DNA of 64,000 bases, from NCBI GenBank assembly GCA_002170165.1, contig NHFY01000062.1:131670-195669 (forward strand), read 5' to 3'. Position numbers and translations under genes: made by a program. This document shows, one piece after another, positions 1-10,351 of this stretch (position 1 is its first letter; every line of letters begins with the position of its first letter). The notes beneath the pieces were generated by a model, which saw nothing but the letters and a program-made list of their open reading frames with translations, made no database searches and was not told the origin of the DNA. Origin of the DNA: Flavobacteriales bacterium TMED123. GTDB lineage: Bacteria > Bacteroidota > Bacteroidia > Flavobacteriales > BACL11.

Positions 1-2384
1 GTATGGCGACTGACACAGAAGATATCGATACCATTACTGCTACAATGGATGCGAGAATAGATACTCAATTATATCCTGGTGCTGTTGAGGTAAGTTGTTT
101 TGGCGCTAATGATGGAATGGCAATTGTTTCAACTTGGGGAGCACATGCACCTTATACTTATCAATGGTATGGTCCAAATAGTTACACTGCTACCAATGAT
201 AGTATTTATAATTTATTTGCAGGCACTTATTCCGTTACAATTAGTGATACCAATAATTGTTCAATTAATAGAAGTATAAATCTTACTCAGCCAGATGCGC
301 TTGTTTTTACAACATTTTCATCCTCAAATGAAACATGTTTAGGAGCTGCTAATGGCACAGTAAGTATTGATATACAAGGTGGTTCTTCCCCTTACACAGG
401 AATAGCAACTGACAATAATAGTGGTGTTGTTAGCACTCATTTAATGCAAAATGATACTGTTATCCCAGGAATTACTTCAGGTATTTTTACCATAAGTTTA
501 ACGGATGCTAACAACTGTAGTAGTGCATTAATTCTAGGAGGAAATGATCAGCAAATTATTGGGACAACAATTGCTACATATGCCAATATTGACCCTTCTT
601 CTGTAGTGCATTTAGACTGTTATGGTATTCCAACTGGTGTCGCTACTGTTCAAAACCCAATAAACCTATCAAATTACAGTTATAGCTGGCAAGATATTGC
701 TGGCAATAGCTATGGAACAGACACTATAGCAGAGAATCTACTGGCAGGAACTTATGTGCTTTTTGCTCATTATTCTGATTCTTTAGGAGCTTATCCTGGT
801 TGTACAACTACCGATACTGTTGTGCTCACACAACCAGATGAAATTCAAGTTAATCCAACTCTTATAAAAGATGCAGATTGTTTTGGAGGAAATGATGGTA
901 GAATTCAGACTCAAATTAGCGGTGGAACACGATTTCCTGGAGGACCAAATAGTTGGTACCAATTGCTCTGGAATTCTGGGCAAACAACAAGAAACATCAA
1001 TGGACTAACTGCAGGAACTTATATCATAAATATTACAGATGCAAATGGATGTTTGCAAGCAGATACATTTGCAGTTGCAGAGCCATTGGATTTAATTTCT
1101 ACAATTACTCCATCTGATTATAATGGTTATGGTATCAGTTGTTTTGGTGGAAATAATGGGGTCATCAATTTAACTATAGATCAAAATACTGGAACAGCTC
1201 CATACGTTTACACTTGGAGTAGTGGGCAATCATCTCTAAATATTTATAATCTTTCATCTGGACAGTATACTGTTACTATTACAGATGCCAAAGGTTGTAC
1301 TTACACCAATAGCACCAATTTAACTGAACCAGCTCAATTGCTACCATCTCCAGTAGTAAGTTCAGATTATTTTGGAGCTCATATTTCTTGTTTTGGTGCA
1401 GCTGATGGAGAGCTTACTGTTTCAACAATAGGAGGAGTGCAGCCATATGATATTTTATGGAATGATGGTTCAGTTAATTCTACTAATTCAGGTTTAATGT
1501 CGGGAATATATAGTGTTAGTGTTACAGATGAGAATGGGTGTATTGAGAATGCTTCTATCACATTGGTAGATCCTGTAGCTTTAAGTATTGATTTGAGTAT
1601 AAGAGATAGCCTTACCTATAATGTAAGTTGTTTTGGAATTTGTGATGGCTGGGCTTTAGCAACAGCTATTGGAGGTACAGGATCGTACACATACGCTTGG
1701 AGTGATGGTCAAACATCTGCTCTTGCTGAAGGGCTTTGTTCAGGATCGGCTTATACTATTACCGTTACAGATGCTAATGGTTGTGATCAAAGCAATACGA
1801 CCATAACATTTGCTCAGCCACCAGCTTTTGAAGCAGAAGTGTCAACTCCCAATTATTTCGGTCCGGCCAAACCACCACTTGATGTAACATTTGCTGATAG
1901 TACTTATTTGAGTACGGTTCACCCAATGCTATTTACATGGATTTGGCCTGATGGTGGTATTGAACCAATTGCATGGGAGTTTGGAGAAAGTGGTATTAAC
2001 ACATCTTATTCTTTTACTGATTTAGGAGAAAATAAAGTCAATTTAATAGTGCTTAACAGAACAACAGGATGTGCCGATACTATTGATTTTATTATTGATG
2101 TTCAGGGCTTAGAAGAAATCAATAATGTATTTACACCAAATGGAGATGGAGTGAATGATGTATTTGTATTTGAAAATAATGGCATGGATATTTTAAGTGT
2201 GATGATATTTAATCGTTGGGGTCAAAAGGTCTTTGAAACAGATTTAAGAAGTCCGCAATGGGATGGTAAAAATTTGAAAGGCAATGATGAATTGGCTGGC
2301 ACTTATTTTTATGTACTTACTGCCCAAGGAAAAGATGGTTATAGGTATGAGGAAAAAGGAGCTTTGATATTAATAAGGGAATAG
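1..2384 (+). CDS. SprB-repeat surface protein with type B T9SS signal (5' partial)
   Basis: This is the C-terminal part of a giant secreted, adhesin-like protein whose start lies before the window. The in-frame ATG at base 3 is not the start: aligned with the paralogues at 2509 and 10352 it falls in mid-repeat, where they read C-I-A-S/T-D-T. About seven SprB-type repeats of 75-95 residues are visible, each with a C-F-G-x-x-D/N-G core, a P-Y-x-Y-x-W core and a G-T-Y-x-V-x-x-T-D-x-N-G-C core. A PKD-like stretch follows. Residues ~707-793 are the gliding-motility-associated C-terminal domain (NVFTPNGDG, IFNRWG, WDG), the type B signal of the type IX secretion system. Cell-surface location is inferred from that signal. 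Ligand and role in gliding or adhesion cannot be read from the sequence. Confidence 0.9.
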   Translation, partial: MATDTEDIDTITATMDARIDTQLYPGAVEVSCFGANDGMAIVSTWGAHAPYTYQWYGPNSYTATNDSIYNLFAGTYSVTISDTNNCSINRSINLTQPDALVFTTFSSSNETCLGAANGTVSIDIQGGSSPYTGIATDNNSGVVSTHLMQNDTVIPGITSGIFTISLTDANNCSSALILGGNDQQIIGTTIATYANIDPSSVVHLDCYGIPTGVATVQNPINLSNYSYSWQDIAGNSYGTDTIAENLLAGTYVLFAHYSDSLGAYPGCTTTDTVVLTQPDEIQVNPTLIKDADCFGGNDGRIQTQISGGTRFPGGPNSWYQLLWNSGQTTRNINGLTAGTYIINITDANGCLQADTFAVAEPLDLISTITPSDYNGYGISCFGGNNGVINLTIDQNTGTAPYVYTWSSGQSSLNIYNLSSGQYTVTITDAKGCTYTNSTNLTEPAQLLPSPVVSSDYFGAHISCFGAADGELTVSTIGGVQPYDILWNDGSVNSTNSGLMSGIYSVSVTDENGCIENASITLVDPVALSIDLSIRDSLTYNVSCFGICDGWALATAIGGTGSYTYAWSDGQTSALAEGLCSGSAYTITVTDANGCDQSNTTITFAQPPAFEAEVSTPNYFGPAKPPLDVTFADSTYLSTVHPMLFTWIWPDGGIEPIAWEFGESGINTSYSFTDLGENKVNLIVLNRTTGCADTIDFIIDVQGLEEINNVFTPNGDGVNDVFVFENNGMDILSVMIFNRWGQKVFETDLRSPQWDGKNLKGNDELAGTYFYVLTAQGKDGYRYEEKGALILIRE

Positions 2385-2465
2385 TAAATAAAAGAGTGTA
2401 AAAATTATAATAGCGAAATGGCTAATTATCAACATATAACTGTTGCTTAGTTTGAGGGGTGTAAA

Positions 2466-2496
2466 TTTGCTGTTTTAATTTTAAGGTTATATTTGC
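2466..2496 (+). promoter_or_regulatory. Bacteroidota-type promoter of the giant protease/SprB gene
   Basis: A TTTG at 2466-2469 and TATATTTG at 2488-2495 match the -33 (TTTG) and -7 (TAnnTTTG) boxes of Bacteroidota promoters, with 18 bases between them. The ATG at 2509 lies 13 bases after the -7 box, so the leader would be only a few bases long. Inferred by pattern match. Confidence 0.6.
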
Positions 2497-2508
2497 AAAA
2501 AAACTGAT

Positions 2509-5500
2509 ATGAGTAATTTATATAAATCTGTAGTTTGTGCCTACATTTTTTTAACGGAGGTAAATCCCAAAAGCATAAAGGCTACTAGTAAAAGATTACT
2601 ATTTTTAGTAGTCTTTTTTTCCTTTATACTTTCACCTGTCAAACATCTTTATTCACATCATATAATAGAGCAGAGTTTTGCTATTAAAACCCAAGCTTCC
2701 TCACTTATTGTTGAAGCGAAAATTATTCAGAAGCAATCTTTTTGGAATGATGCCAATAATAGAATCTATACTGCAAATGAGATAGAAATATATAAAGTTT
2801 TTAAAGGTCAAGTCTCATCTAGAAGACATTATGTAATCACCCAAGGAGGGACTATTGGAAATGATAAATTAGAAGTTATTCCTTCTTTGCAGCTTACTGT
2901 TGGAGAGATAGGGGTTTTTATGTTGGAAAATTCAACTGCTCAATTATCATCAGTTAATGGAATAAAACTAGATCCTGTTGCAGAAGAGCAAGCTTTTTAT
3001 AGGTACGATGAAATTAGTGGAAAAGCATTATCGCCATTTGATAACTACCACACAGTTACTGCTCTACATAATGATATACAAGTTCAGGCTAATCAATTAT
3101 TTAATGAAATATATCCTTATACTTTTGAAAAGATTCAATTTCCTGAAAGTGTATTACCACCTCAGATAACAGCTATTAGTCCAACCAATTTAAATGGAGG
3201 TGTAGGAGATGTGTTAACAATTACTGGTACAGGATTTGGCGTTCAGTTACTTACTTCAAAAGTGATGTTGTATGATGCCGATGTTGGTCCAGGAGTTTTT
3301 TGGGAGGATGTTACTACATTTATAACTTGGACAGACACACTTATTCGATTAACTGTTCCTAATAGAGGGGATAATGGCAAAACAGTAGGAAGTGGAAATG
3401 TGCAAGTACAAACTCAATTAGGATCTAGCATCAGCTCACAAGTTTTGACTATCAATTATAATCATATAAATATATTGAATCAAGAAACCCAGCATATGGA
3501 TAAGAATGGTTTGGGTGGTTATACTTTTACTTTTAACAATGCCTTCGAATCTACTGTAGCTGGAAGTGAAGCTGCTTTTACAAGAGCATTAGAAAATTGG
3601 AGATGTGCTACTAGAGTAAATTGGGATGTTGATGCAATAAATACACCAATTGCATCAAACGCTAATGATGGAGTAAGTGTTGTCGCTTTTGTATCTACTA
3701 TTTCTTCTTTGGCTACGGCCTATAGTTGGTATTCCAATTGCGGAGGAAATAATTGGTATGTAACTGAAATGGATATTGAATTTAATACTGCTATTCCTTG
3801 GTATACCGATACCACTATGCCACTTGGAGGAAACGCTGATTTAGAGTCAGTAGCGTTACATGAACTAGGGCATTCTCATCAATTAACTCATGTTAGGGAT
3901 CAATCTGATCCACTTTATTGGTCTATAGGATTTGGCCAAGCAAAAAGAAGTTTATTACAGAACAATATTGATGGTGGTATCTATGTAAAAGATAAAAGCG
4001 TAAATACATCAATTTGTGGACAGCCTGCAATGATTATGTACCCACAATGCCCACAGCCACTTTCTTGCTCGGTGAGTATTACAAATGCACCTGCAATTGT
4101 ATGTAATGCTGATAGCACCATGATTTATGCTGATGTAACAATAACAGGAGGTGCTCCAGTTGTTTCCAATAATTTCAATTATTTGTTAAGTTTTAATGGA
4201 GCAAGTGTAGATAGTGTAGTTAATACTACAGACACTTCTATATTTTTTCCAATGCCAGTTGCTTTAAGCGGCAACTATTTGGTAACTGTAGTTGATGACT
4301 CTACTCAATGTATAGCTTCTGATTCTTTGACATTAAATATTCCTTTTCCACTTGCTTTAAGTACTTCTGTAAGTTATACCTCAGCATTAGGGGCTTGTGA
4401 TGGTAGTGGAGTAGCGAATATAGCAGGAGGTATACCACCATATTCTTATGAATGGAATGATGCATCAGCTAATGTTATTGCTACAACTACTTCAGTTTCT
4501 AATCTTTGTACAGGAACTTATACTGTTTGTGTTACCGATGCCTTAGGATGCCAAGTATGCGATATTATTCAAATTTTCTCAGGAGGTTGCACATTGTTCA
4601 CTAGTACAAACACCTCATTCTGTGATGGAGATTCAACAGCGATTACTGCCATAATGCTTGGAGGTGGAGGTGGTTTGGCTGCCAATGCTTTCGAATTTGA
4701 ATTATTAGATATGTCTGGAAATGTTGTAGCTGCCGATTATAATGCTGATAGTACATCAACTTTTTACATTAGTACAGCTGGAACATTTGTTTTGCAGGTT
4801 AGCAATACAGTTTCAGGATGTATAGCTTCGGACACTTTGAATTTTATTTCTTATCCTGCTGTTTCAGTTAGTATAACCTCAGGAAACACTTCTTTGCCTG
4901 GCGCTTGTGATGGCTATGCACAAATCAATACTTCATCAGGAACATCTCCATTTGCTTACCAGTGGGATACCTCAGGAGTGCTTTATTCAAATAATGCAAC
5001 TATTCAAAATATTTGTGAAGGATGGTATAATTATACCGTAACGGATGCCAATGGATGTAGCAGCTCCGATAGTATTGAAATTATCTTGGTTCCTTGTGAT
5101 TTAGACATCACATTAGCAGATCCTATATTGTGTCATGGTGATGATGATGCTAGAATAAAGATTAATGTGATAGGATCAGGTGCTGGTTCTATAGCTTACA
5201 CAGTTCGCTATTTGTACAGTTTATATACAGCTAATCCAACTCAATTGCAAGGATTTATTGCTTCAAATATTGATTCAGTTTTCTTTTCATCATTACCTCC
5301 AGCAACTTACTTTTTTACTGTATATGATTCTTCTTATGGGGCTTACTGTACAACTGATACTTTGGTGGTTACTGAACCCCCACCTCTGAATGCTTATGTT
5401 TCTGTTGCTAATGCAACAAACCTTTGGACCTGTGATGGAAATATGTTTATTGATTCTGTAAGTGGAGGCATATTCCCTTGGTCTAGTCAATGGTTTGATG

Positions 5501-8500
5501 CAAATAACAATTTAATTTCTCTCAATCCTTTTTTGAATAATGTTTGTTCAGGAACATATCAGTTAAATGTTACTGATGCAAATGGTTGTATTGATACTAC
5601 CTATCATTTTGTTCCAGCAGGTATTTCTTGTGATTCACTCGCGATAGCTTCAACGCAAACAAACAATGTACTTTGTAGTGGAGATAGTACAGGTTCAATA
5701 ATTATTTTTCCTGATTCTGTTGGTGTATATTCGGTTCCTCCTTTGAATTATATATTTACTAATATTTCAGGAGACACATTGCTTAATCAGACTAGTTCAT
5801 TTCCGCCTTTTGTTGGCGCACTTTTTAACCAGCCACCTGGTGACTATTTTGTTTCATTGACTGATTCTAATGGCTGTAATATTCAAGAGTCTTTTGAAAT
5901 ACTTGAAAATAATCAGCTTATTTTTGATTTAGGTGATGATGTTATAATTCCTTGTGGTTCGGATACAATTTTACAAGCAGGACAAGTTGTAGGTGGTGTT
6001 GGTAATTATAATTTTCTTTGGCAACCAACTAGTAGTACGGCAGACACAACCATTGCCTATCCAGGGACAACACCTGTAGATTATGTGTTGACCATTACTG
6101 ATAGTGTTGGATGTTCAGTAAAAGATACAGTAAATGTTTCTTGGGATCTATATGTCATTGAAATTAATTCAGTTTTGACGACCAATGTTTCTTGCTTTGG
6201 AGATTCAACAGGTTTAATTAGTGTTGTTGTAGATTCATCTACTGGTTTTGGCTCTTATTTTGCTGTTAATCAGTTTTCTGGTATATCCAATACTATTCCT
6301 TTGGACAGTTCTTTTGTTGGTTTACCATCAGATACTTTCATAATTAATATCGTTGATAGTATTGGTTGTTTATCTATTGATTCAACTGTGATTCTTACTC
6401 AGCCTTCTGTTCCTTTAACTACAACAGCAACAGATTCTTCTTTTACTTGTTATTTTGATAGTATTGGTTTGGGTATTATTACTGCTCTGGGAGGAACACC
6501 TTATACAGTTGGTGATCCTTATTCTTACGTATGGGAAGATATAAATGGAGTGGTTTGGAGTATTAATGATACTGTTATTGGATTGCCAGCAGGCACTTAC
6601 TATGCAACCACAACTGATAGTTTAGCTTGTTTTGTTATTGACACTATGCAAGTTTTAGAGCCAAGCAATTCGATAAATCTGGATTCCATAGCAATAGTTG
6701 ATGTGCATTGTAAATACGATTCAACAGGTAGCATATCAGTATCTTTCTCAGGAGGATTTATCCCTTACAATGTAATACTAATTTTAGGTTCTGATACCAT
6801 GCACACTCAAGGCTTAATCGATTCTGCAATTACAATAAGCGGTTTGCCTTATGGAAATTATGATTTATTAGTTTACGATTCTATCAACTGTATCAACGTT
6901 TATAATGCATTTATTAATGAGCCGCTAGATACTTTATCAAGTTCCATACATACCTTAACCGACGTTTCTTGTTGGGGTGACTCAACAGGGCAAGCTATAG
7001 TAACGGTAATTGGTGGTCAGTTCCCATACACTCATCTTTGGTCAAATGGAGAAACAAATGCCCTTAATGCTACATTAAATGCAGGATGGCATTATGTAAC
7101 CTCTACTGATGCTAATGGATGTATTATTGAAGATAGTGTGGAGATTTTCCATATAAACCCGCTTATTCAGGGTAATATAAACATTGTTCAGAATGTTTCT
7201 TGCTTCAATGGTTGTGATGGTATAGCAACTATTACTTCTGTTGGAGGTGTATTGCCACATAGATACAGTTGGAGTAATGGACAATTAGGAACTTTTCAAC
7301 CTGATACTACATATAATCTTTGTTATGGAAGTTATTATGTTATAATTGAGGATGCTGTTGGCTGTAGGGTCCTCGATAGTGTTTTTATTTCTCAACCGGA
7401 TGAGTTAAAGGCACAAGCATCTTTTATTGCACATATAACTTGTAATGGATTTGATAATGGAATCGCATATGCTACAGCAACAGGAGGTACACTACCTTAT
7501 TCTTTTGTATGGGATAGTATTAATGGTCAAGTAGGAGATTCCGCATTTAATTTAACCCCAGGAGTACATACGGTATATCTTACAGATGATAAAGGCTGTA
7601 CAGCTTTAGATACAGTAGTGATTACAGAGCCTGATGTTTTAGAAGTTGAAATTATTGATAGTCTAACGGTACTACCTTATTGTACTGGTGTTGCAACAGC
7701 TTCATTAACAGCAACAACATGGGGAGGTACAAAGCCATATAATTACTCATGGTCTTTAATTAGTGGTTCTGGATCACCTCTTAATCAGTTTGATTCTGTG
7801 GCCACAAATCTTTTGGCAGGAATATACTCTGTAATTGTGATGGACGAAAGAAATTGTATTGCATCTGATACAATGGATATTGATACGGTTACCAATACTA
7901 TGGATGGTTATGTAACGAGCGATAGTATATCCTGCTTTGGCGCTAATGACGGATCAGCTCAAGCAATTGTTTGGGGCGCGCATTCACCATATACTTACCA
8001 GTGGTTTGGGCCATTGGGTTATTCCAATACAGGTCAAGCAATAAATAGTTTATTATTTGGAACGTATTCCGTAATTGTGAATGACACAAACGATTGTGAG
8101 ATAACACGATTTGTAGATGTTAAACAACCAGATAAACTGGAATATACTACCTATCATGTAATAGATGAAAGCTGTGATGGGAGTTGTGATGGTCAAGTGT
8201 ATGTAGATATTTCTGGAGGAACAGGTCCTTTCCGTTATGAATGGAACAATTCCAATGGAAATTCAGTTTCATTTGTCGACAATAAATCTGTGATAAATGA
8301 TTCTATTATTCCTAATTTATGTTCTGCTGAGTATGACTTTTATATTACAGATACTAATAATTGCCAAGGTTATGTGCTTTGGGGAGGCAGATGGCAAGAA
8401 ATTGTATCGCCATTAGTAACTGTAGGTGGTTTAGTAGATGATCCTAATAGCTTAGTACATTCTAATTGTTTCAACACACCAAATGGAAGTGCTTCTGTTT

Positions 8501-10218
8501 TAAATCCGAATCCGAATTACTCTTATGTTTGGCAAAATATTCAGGCAATAGGTACAGTTGTTGATTCAGGAACTACAGCTTATAATTTGGCTGGAGGTAC
8601 CTATCAGTTACTTACTTATTATGGCGATTCAGCAGGCTATTATTTAGATTATTTGGGCTGTACAGATACTTCTGCTCCATTTACCATTAACCAACCACTG
8701 CAAATTACGCCTCAGTACAATATCGATCATGTAGATTGTTTTGATGATAATGATGGAAGAATTAGCATTACGAATATTTTTGGAGGTTTAGGTAATTTCT
8801 CTGCTGGTAATTTTGATGTGTTATGGAATCCGAATATGAGTACAAACAATACTATCAACAATTTGATTGCAGGAACTTATGCCGTTAGTATTACAGATAC
8901 TGCTGGTTGTGAGTTTGTTGATACTGTAATAATTAATGAGCCTGATCCACTTACTACAGATATTGCTGTTACTGATGTAATTTGTAATGGCGACCCAACA
9001 GGAACGGCTGTTGTAACGCCAGTAGGAGGAACAGCACCTTACATTGAAGATTGGAATGGTGAAAATCCAAATGCATTGGCTGTAGGTGTTTATCCAGTTA
9101 CTGTTACAGATGATAATGGTTGTCAAACAATAGATACTGCAATTATCAATCAACCTTTAGCTATTATAGCGCAAGCTATTGTTTCATCTGATTACAGTGG
9201 CGCTGATATCTCTTGTAATGGACTTAGTGATGGTGAAGCTGCTGTAAACCTATCAGGTGGAGGTTTTGGAAATTTAACTTATGATTGGCAGCCAGGAGGA
9301 CAAACTACGTCAACTGCAACAAATCTTTCTGCAGGCAATTACACTGTAACTGTTAGTGATGATAATGGCTGTACTGAAAGCGCTTCGGTTACATTAACAG
9401 ATCCTGCAGTATTGCTGGCTAATATCAGTTTTGATGAGAACATTACTTGTTTTAATGCTTGTGATGGTTGGGCAGAAGCTACTCCAACTGGCGGAACAGT
9501 TTTGAGTGTAAGCAATTATCAGTATTCTTGGACAAATTCACCTGGAGTTACTATTTCTGGACAAAGTAGAATAGAAGATTTATGTGCAGGAAATTCATTC
9601 TCAGTATTGGTAGAAGATGCTAACGGTTGTCAGGTAACAGCAAGCACACCGCTATTTACTGAGCCAGCAGAGATTATAGCCAATATTACAGCTTCTGATA
9701 CTGGAGCAGCTCATCCGCCATTTGCAGTTGAATTTATAAGCAGTACTATGCCGGTAGCCGCATACAATTACATTTATAATGTTAATCTTGATGGTGTTTC
9801 AGTTCAAGCTGGTTTGGATGTAAATAATCCTTTCTGGATTACTTTTACTAATCCTGGTGCAAATATGGTTACTTTCTTAGTGGAAGATCAGGTAAATGCT
9901 GGAGTGGGTTGTTATGATACCATTACAATGACCATTCATGTTCAAGGTGTAGATGTGCCAAATGTATTCACACCAAATGGTGATGGTACAAACGATTATT
10001 TTGTAGTAGACAATCACGGAATCGAAACTCTCAATATGCTGATATTCAACCGTTGGGGAGCTAAAGTTTATGAGTGGAATACAACCCAAACTGCTTGGGA
10101 TGGGACAGGCTTAGATGGAGAAGATGTAGCAGATGGTGTTTATTATTATATTCTTACTGCAGTGGGTGAAGATGGATACCCTTATGAAGAGAGAGGAGCC
10201 GTGACTTTAATACGATAA
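2509..10218 (+). CDS. Giant SprB-repeat protein with metzincin-like protease head and type B T9SS signal
   Basis: A 2569-residue secreted protein. The N terminus has a basic region and a hydrophobic segment (~28-45) as signal peptide, then a ~150-residue head typical of Bacteroidota matrixin-like proteins, and an IPT/TIG domain from ~217. A metzincin-like zinc site, HELGHSHQLTH, lies at 451-461 (HExxHxxxxxH; the usual Gly at position 8 is Gln). PAMIMYP near 506-512 could be the Met-turn. About twenty SprB-type repeats follow, many with CFGDSTG or CFGANDG cores. Residues ~2484-2569 form the gliding-motility-associated C-terminal domain (NVFTPNGDG, IFNRWG), a type B T9SS signal. A promoter precedes it and a hairpin terminator follows. 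The likely role is a large cell-surface adhesin with a protease domain. Whether the protease is active is unknown. Confidence 0.92.
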   Translation: MSNLYKSVVCAYIFLTEVNPKSIKATSKRLLFLVVFFSFILSPVKHLYSHHIIEQSFAIKTQASSLIVEAKIIQKQSFWNDANNRIYTANEIEIYKVFKGQVSSRRHYVITQGGTIGNDKLEVIPSLQLTVGEIGVFMLENSTAQLSSVNGIKLDPVAEEQAFYRYDEISGKALSPFDNYHTVTALHNDIQVQANQLFNEIYPYTFEKIQFPESVLPPQITAISPTNLNGGVGDVLTITGTGFGVQLLTSKVMLYDADVGPGVFWEDVTTFITWTDTLIRLTVPNRGDNGKTVGSGNVQVQTQLGSSISSQVLTINYNHINILNQETQHMDKNGLGGYTFTFNNAFESTVAGSEAAFTRALENWRCATRVNWDVDAINTPIASNANDGVSVVAFVSTISSLATAYSWYSNCGGNNWYVTEMDIEFNTAIPWYTDTTMPLGGNADLESVALHELGHSHQLTHVRDQSDPLYWSIGFGQAKRSLLQNNIDGGIYVKDKSVNTSICGQPAMIMYPQCPQPLSCSVSITNAPAIVCNADSTMIYADVTITGGAPVVSNNFNYLLSFNGASVDSVVNTTDTSIFFPMPVALSGNYLVTVVDDSTQCIASDSLTLNIPFPLALSTSVSYTSALGACDGSGVANIAGGIPPYSYEWNDASANVIATTTSVSNLCTGTYTVCVTDALGCQVCDIIQIFSGGCTLFTSTNTSFCDGDSTAITAIMLGGGGGLAANAFEFELLDMSGNVVAADYNADSTSTFYISTAGTFVLQVSNTVSGCIASDTLNFISYPAVSVSITSGNTSLPGACDGYAQINTSSGTSPFAYQWDTSGVLYSNNATIQNICEGWYNYTVTDANGCSSSDSIEIILVPCDLDITLADPILCHGDDDARIKINVIGSGAGSIAYTVRYLYSLYTANPTQLQGFIASNIDSVFFSSLPPATYFFTVYDSSYGAYCTTDTLVVTEPPPLNAYVSVANATNLWTCDGNMFIDSVSGGIFPWSSQWFDANNNLISLNPFLNNVCSGTYQLNVTDANGCIDTTYHFVPAGISCDSLAIASTQTNNVLCSGDSTGSIIIFPDSVGVYSVPPLNYIFTNISGDTLLNQTSSFPPFVGALFNQPPGDYFVSLTDSNGCNIQESFEILENNQLIFDLGDDVIIPCGSDTILQAGQVVGGVGNYNFLWQPTSSTADTTIAYPGTTPVDYVLTITDSVGCSVKDTVNVSWDLYVIEINSVLTTNVSCFGDSTGLISVVVDSSTGFGSYFAVNQFSGISNTIPLDSSFVGLPSDTFIINIVDSIGCLSIDSTVILTQPSVPLTTTATDSSFTCYFDSIGLGIITALGGTPYTVGDPYSYVWEDINGVVWSINDTVIGLPAGTYYATTTDSLACFVIDTMQVLEPSNSINLDSIAIVDVHCKYDSTGSISVSFSGGFIPYNVILILGSDTMHTQGLIDSAITISGLPYGNYDLLVYDSINCINVYNAFINEPLDTLSSSIHTLTDVSCWGDSTGQAIVTVIGGQFPYTHLWSNGETNALNATLNAGWHYVTSTDANGCIIEDSVEIFHINPLIQGNINIVQNVSCFNGCDGIATITSVGGVLPHRYSWSNGQLGTFQPDTTYNLCYGSYYVIIEDAVGCRVLDSVFISQPDELKAQASFIAHITCNGFDNGIAYATATGGTLPYSFVWDSINGQVGDSAFNLTPGVHTVYLTDDKGCTALDTVVITEPDVLEVEIIDSLTVLPYCTGVATASLTATTWGGTKPYNYSWSLISGSGSPLNQFDSVATNLLAGIYSVIVMDERNCIASDTMDIDTVTNTMDGYVTSDSISCFGANDGSAQAIVWGAHSPYTYQWFGPLGYSNTGQAINSLLFGTYSVIVNDTNDCEITRFVDVKQPDKLEYTTYHVIDESCDGSCDGQVYVDISGGTGPFRYEWNNSNGNSVSFVDNKSVINDSIIPNLCSAEYDFYITDTNNCQGYVLWGGRWQEIVSPLVTVGGLVDDPNSLVHSNCFNTPNGSASVLNPNPNYSYVWQNIQAIGTVVDSGTTAYNLAGGTYQLLTYYGDSAGYYLDYLGCTDTSAPFTINQPLQITPQYNIDHVDCFDDNDGRISITNIFGGLGNFSAGNFDVLWNPNMSTNNTINNLIAGTYAVSITDTAGCEFVDTVIINEPDPLTTDIAVTDVICNGDPTGTAVVTPVGGTAPYIEDWNGENPNALAVGVYPVTVTDDNGCQTIDTAIINQPLAIIAQAIVSSDYSGADISCNGLSDGEAAVNLSGGGFGNLTYDWQPGGQTTSTATNLSAGNYTVTVSDDNGCTESASVTLTDPAVLLANISFDENITCFNACDGWAEATPTGGTVLSVSNYQYSWTNSPGVTISGQSRIEDLCAGNSFSVLVEDANGCQVTASTPLFTEPAEIIANITASDTGAAHPPFAVEFISSTMPVAAYNYIYNVNLDGVSVQAGLDVNNPFWITFTNPGANMVTFLVEDQVNAGVGCYDTITMTIHVQGVDVPNVFTPNGDGTNDYFVVDNHGIETLNMLIFNRWGAKVYEWNTTQTAWDGTGLDGEDVADGVYYYILTAVGEDGYPYEERGAVTLIR

Positions 10219-10239
10219 AAAATTATGAAGATATTAACA

Positions 10240-10271
10240 AAAAGTCCTAATCCTATGATTAGGACTTTTTT
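10240..10271 (+). terminator. Intrinsic terminator after the 2569-aa SprB gene
   Basis: A perfect 10-bp stem, AGTCCTAATC (10243-10252) with GATTAGGACT (10257-10266), has a CTAT loop and is flanked by A and T runs, ending in T6. It separates the second giant gene from the third. Confidence 0.9.
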
Positions 10272-10303
10272 GTTTATGAGTGAATAAGATTTAGTTTTTA
10301 GGC

Positions 10304-10336
10304 TTTGTACACAAACTACATTTACCCTTATATTTG
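10304..10336 (+). promoter_or_regulatory. Bacteroidota-type promoter of the third giant gene
   Basis: TTTG at 10304-10307 and TATATTTG at 10329-10336 match the -33 and -7 boxes, 21 bases apart. The ATG at 10352 is 15 bases downstream. The -7 box is identical to that of the preceding giant gene. Together with the terminator at 10240-10271, this suggests the third gene has its own transcript. Confidence 0.6.
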
Positions 10337-10351
10337 TAAAAAATATAAAAT

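Noticed and set aside
3-5. ATG at base 3 as the start of the first gene
   Set aside because: It aligns with the middle of a repeat in the two paralogues, and no signal peptide follows. The gene is cut by the window edge.
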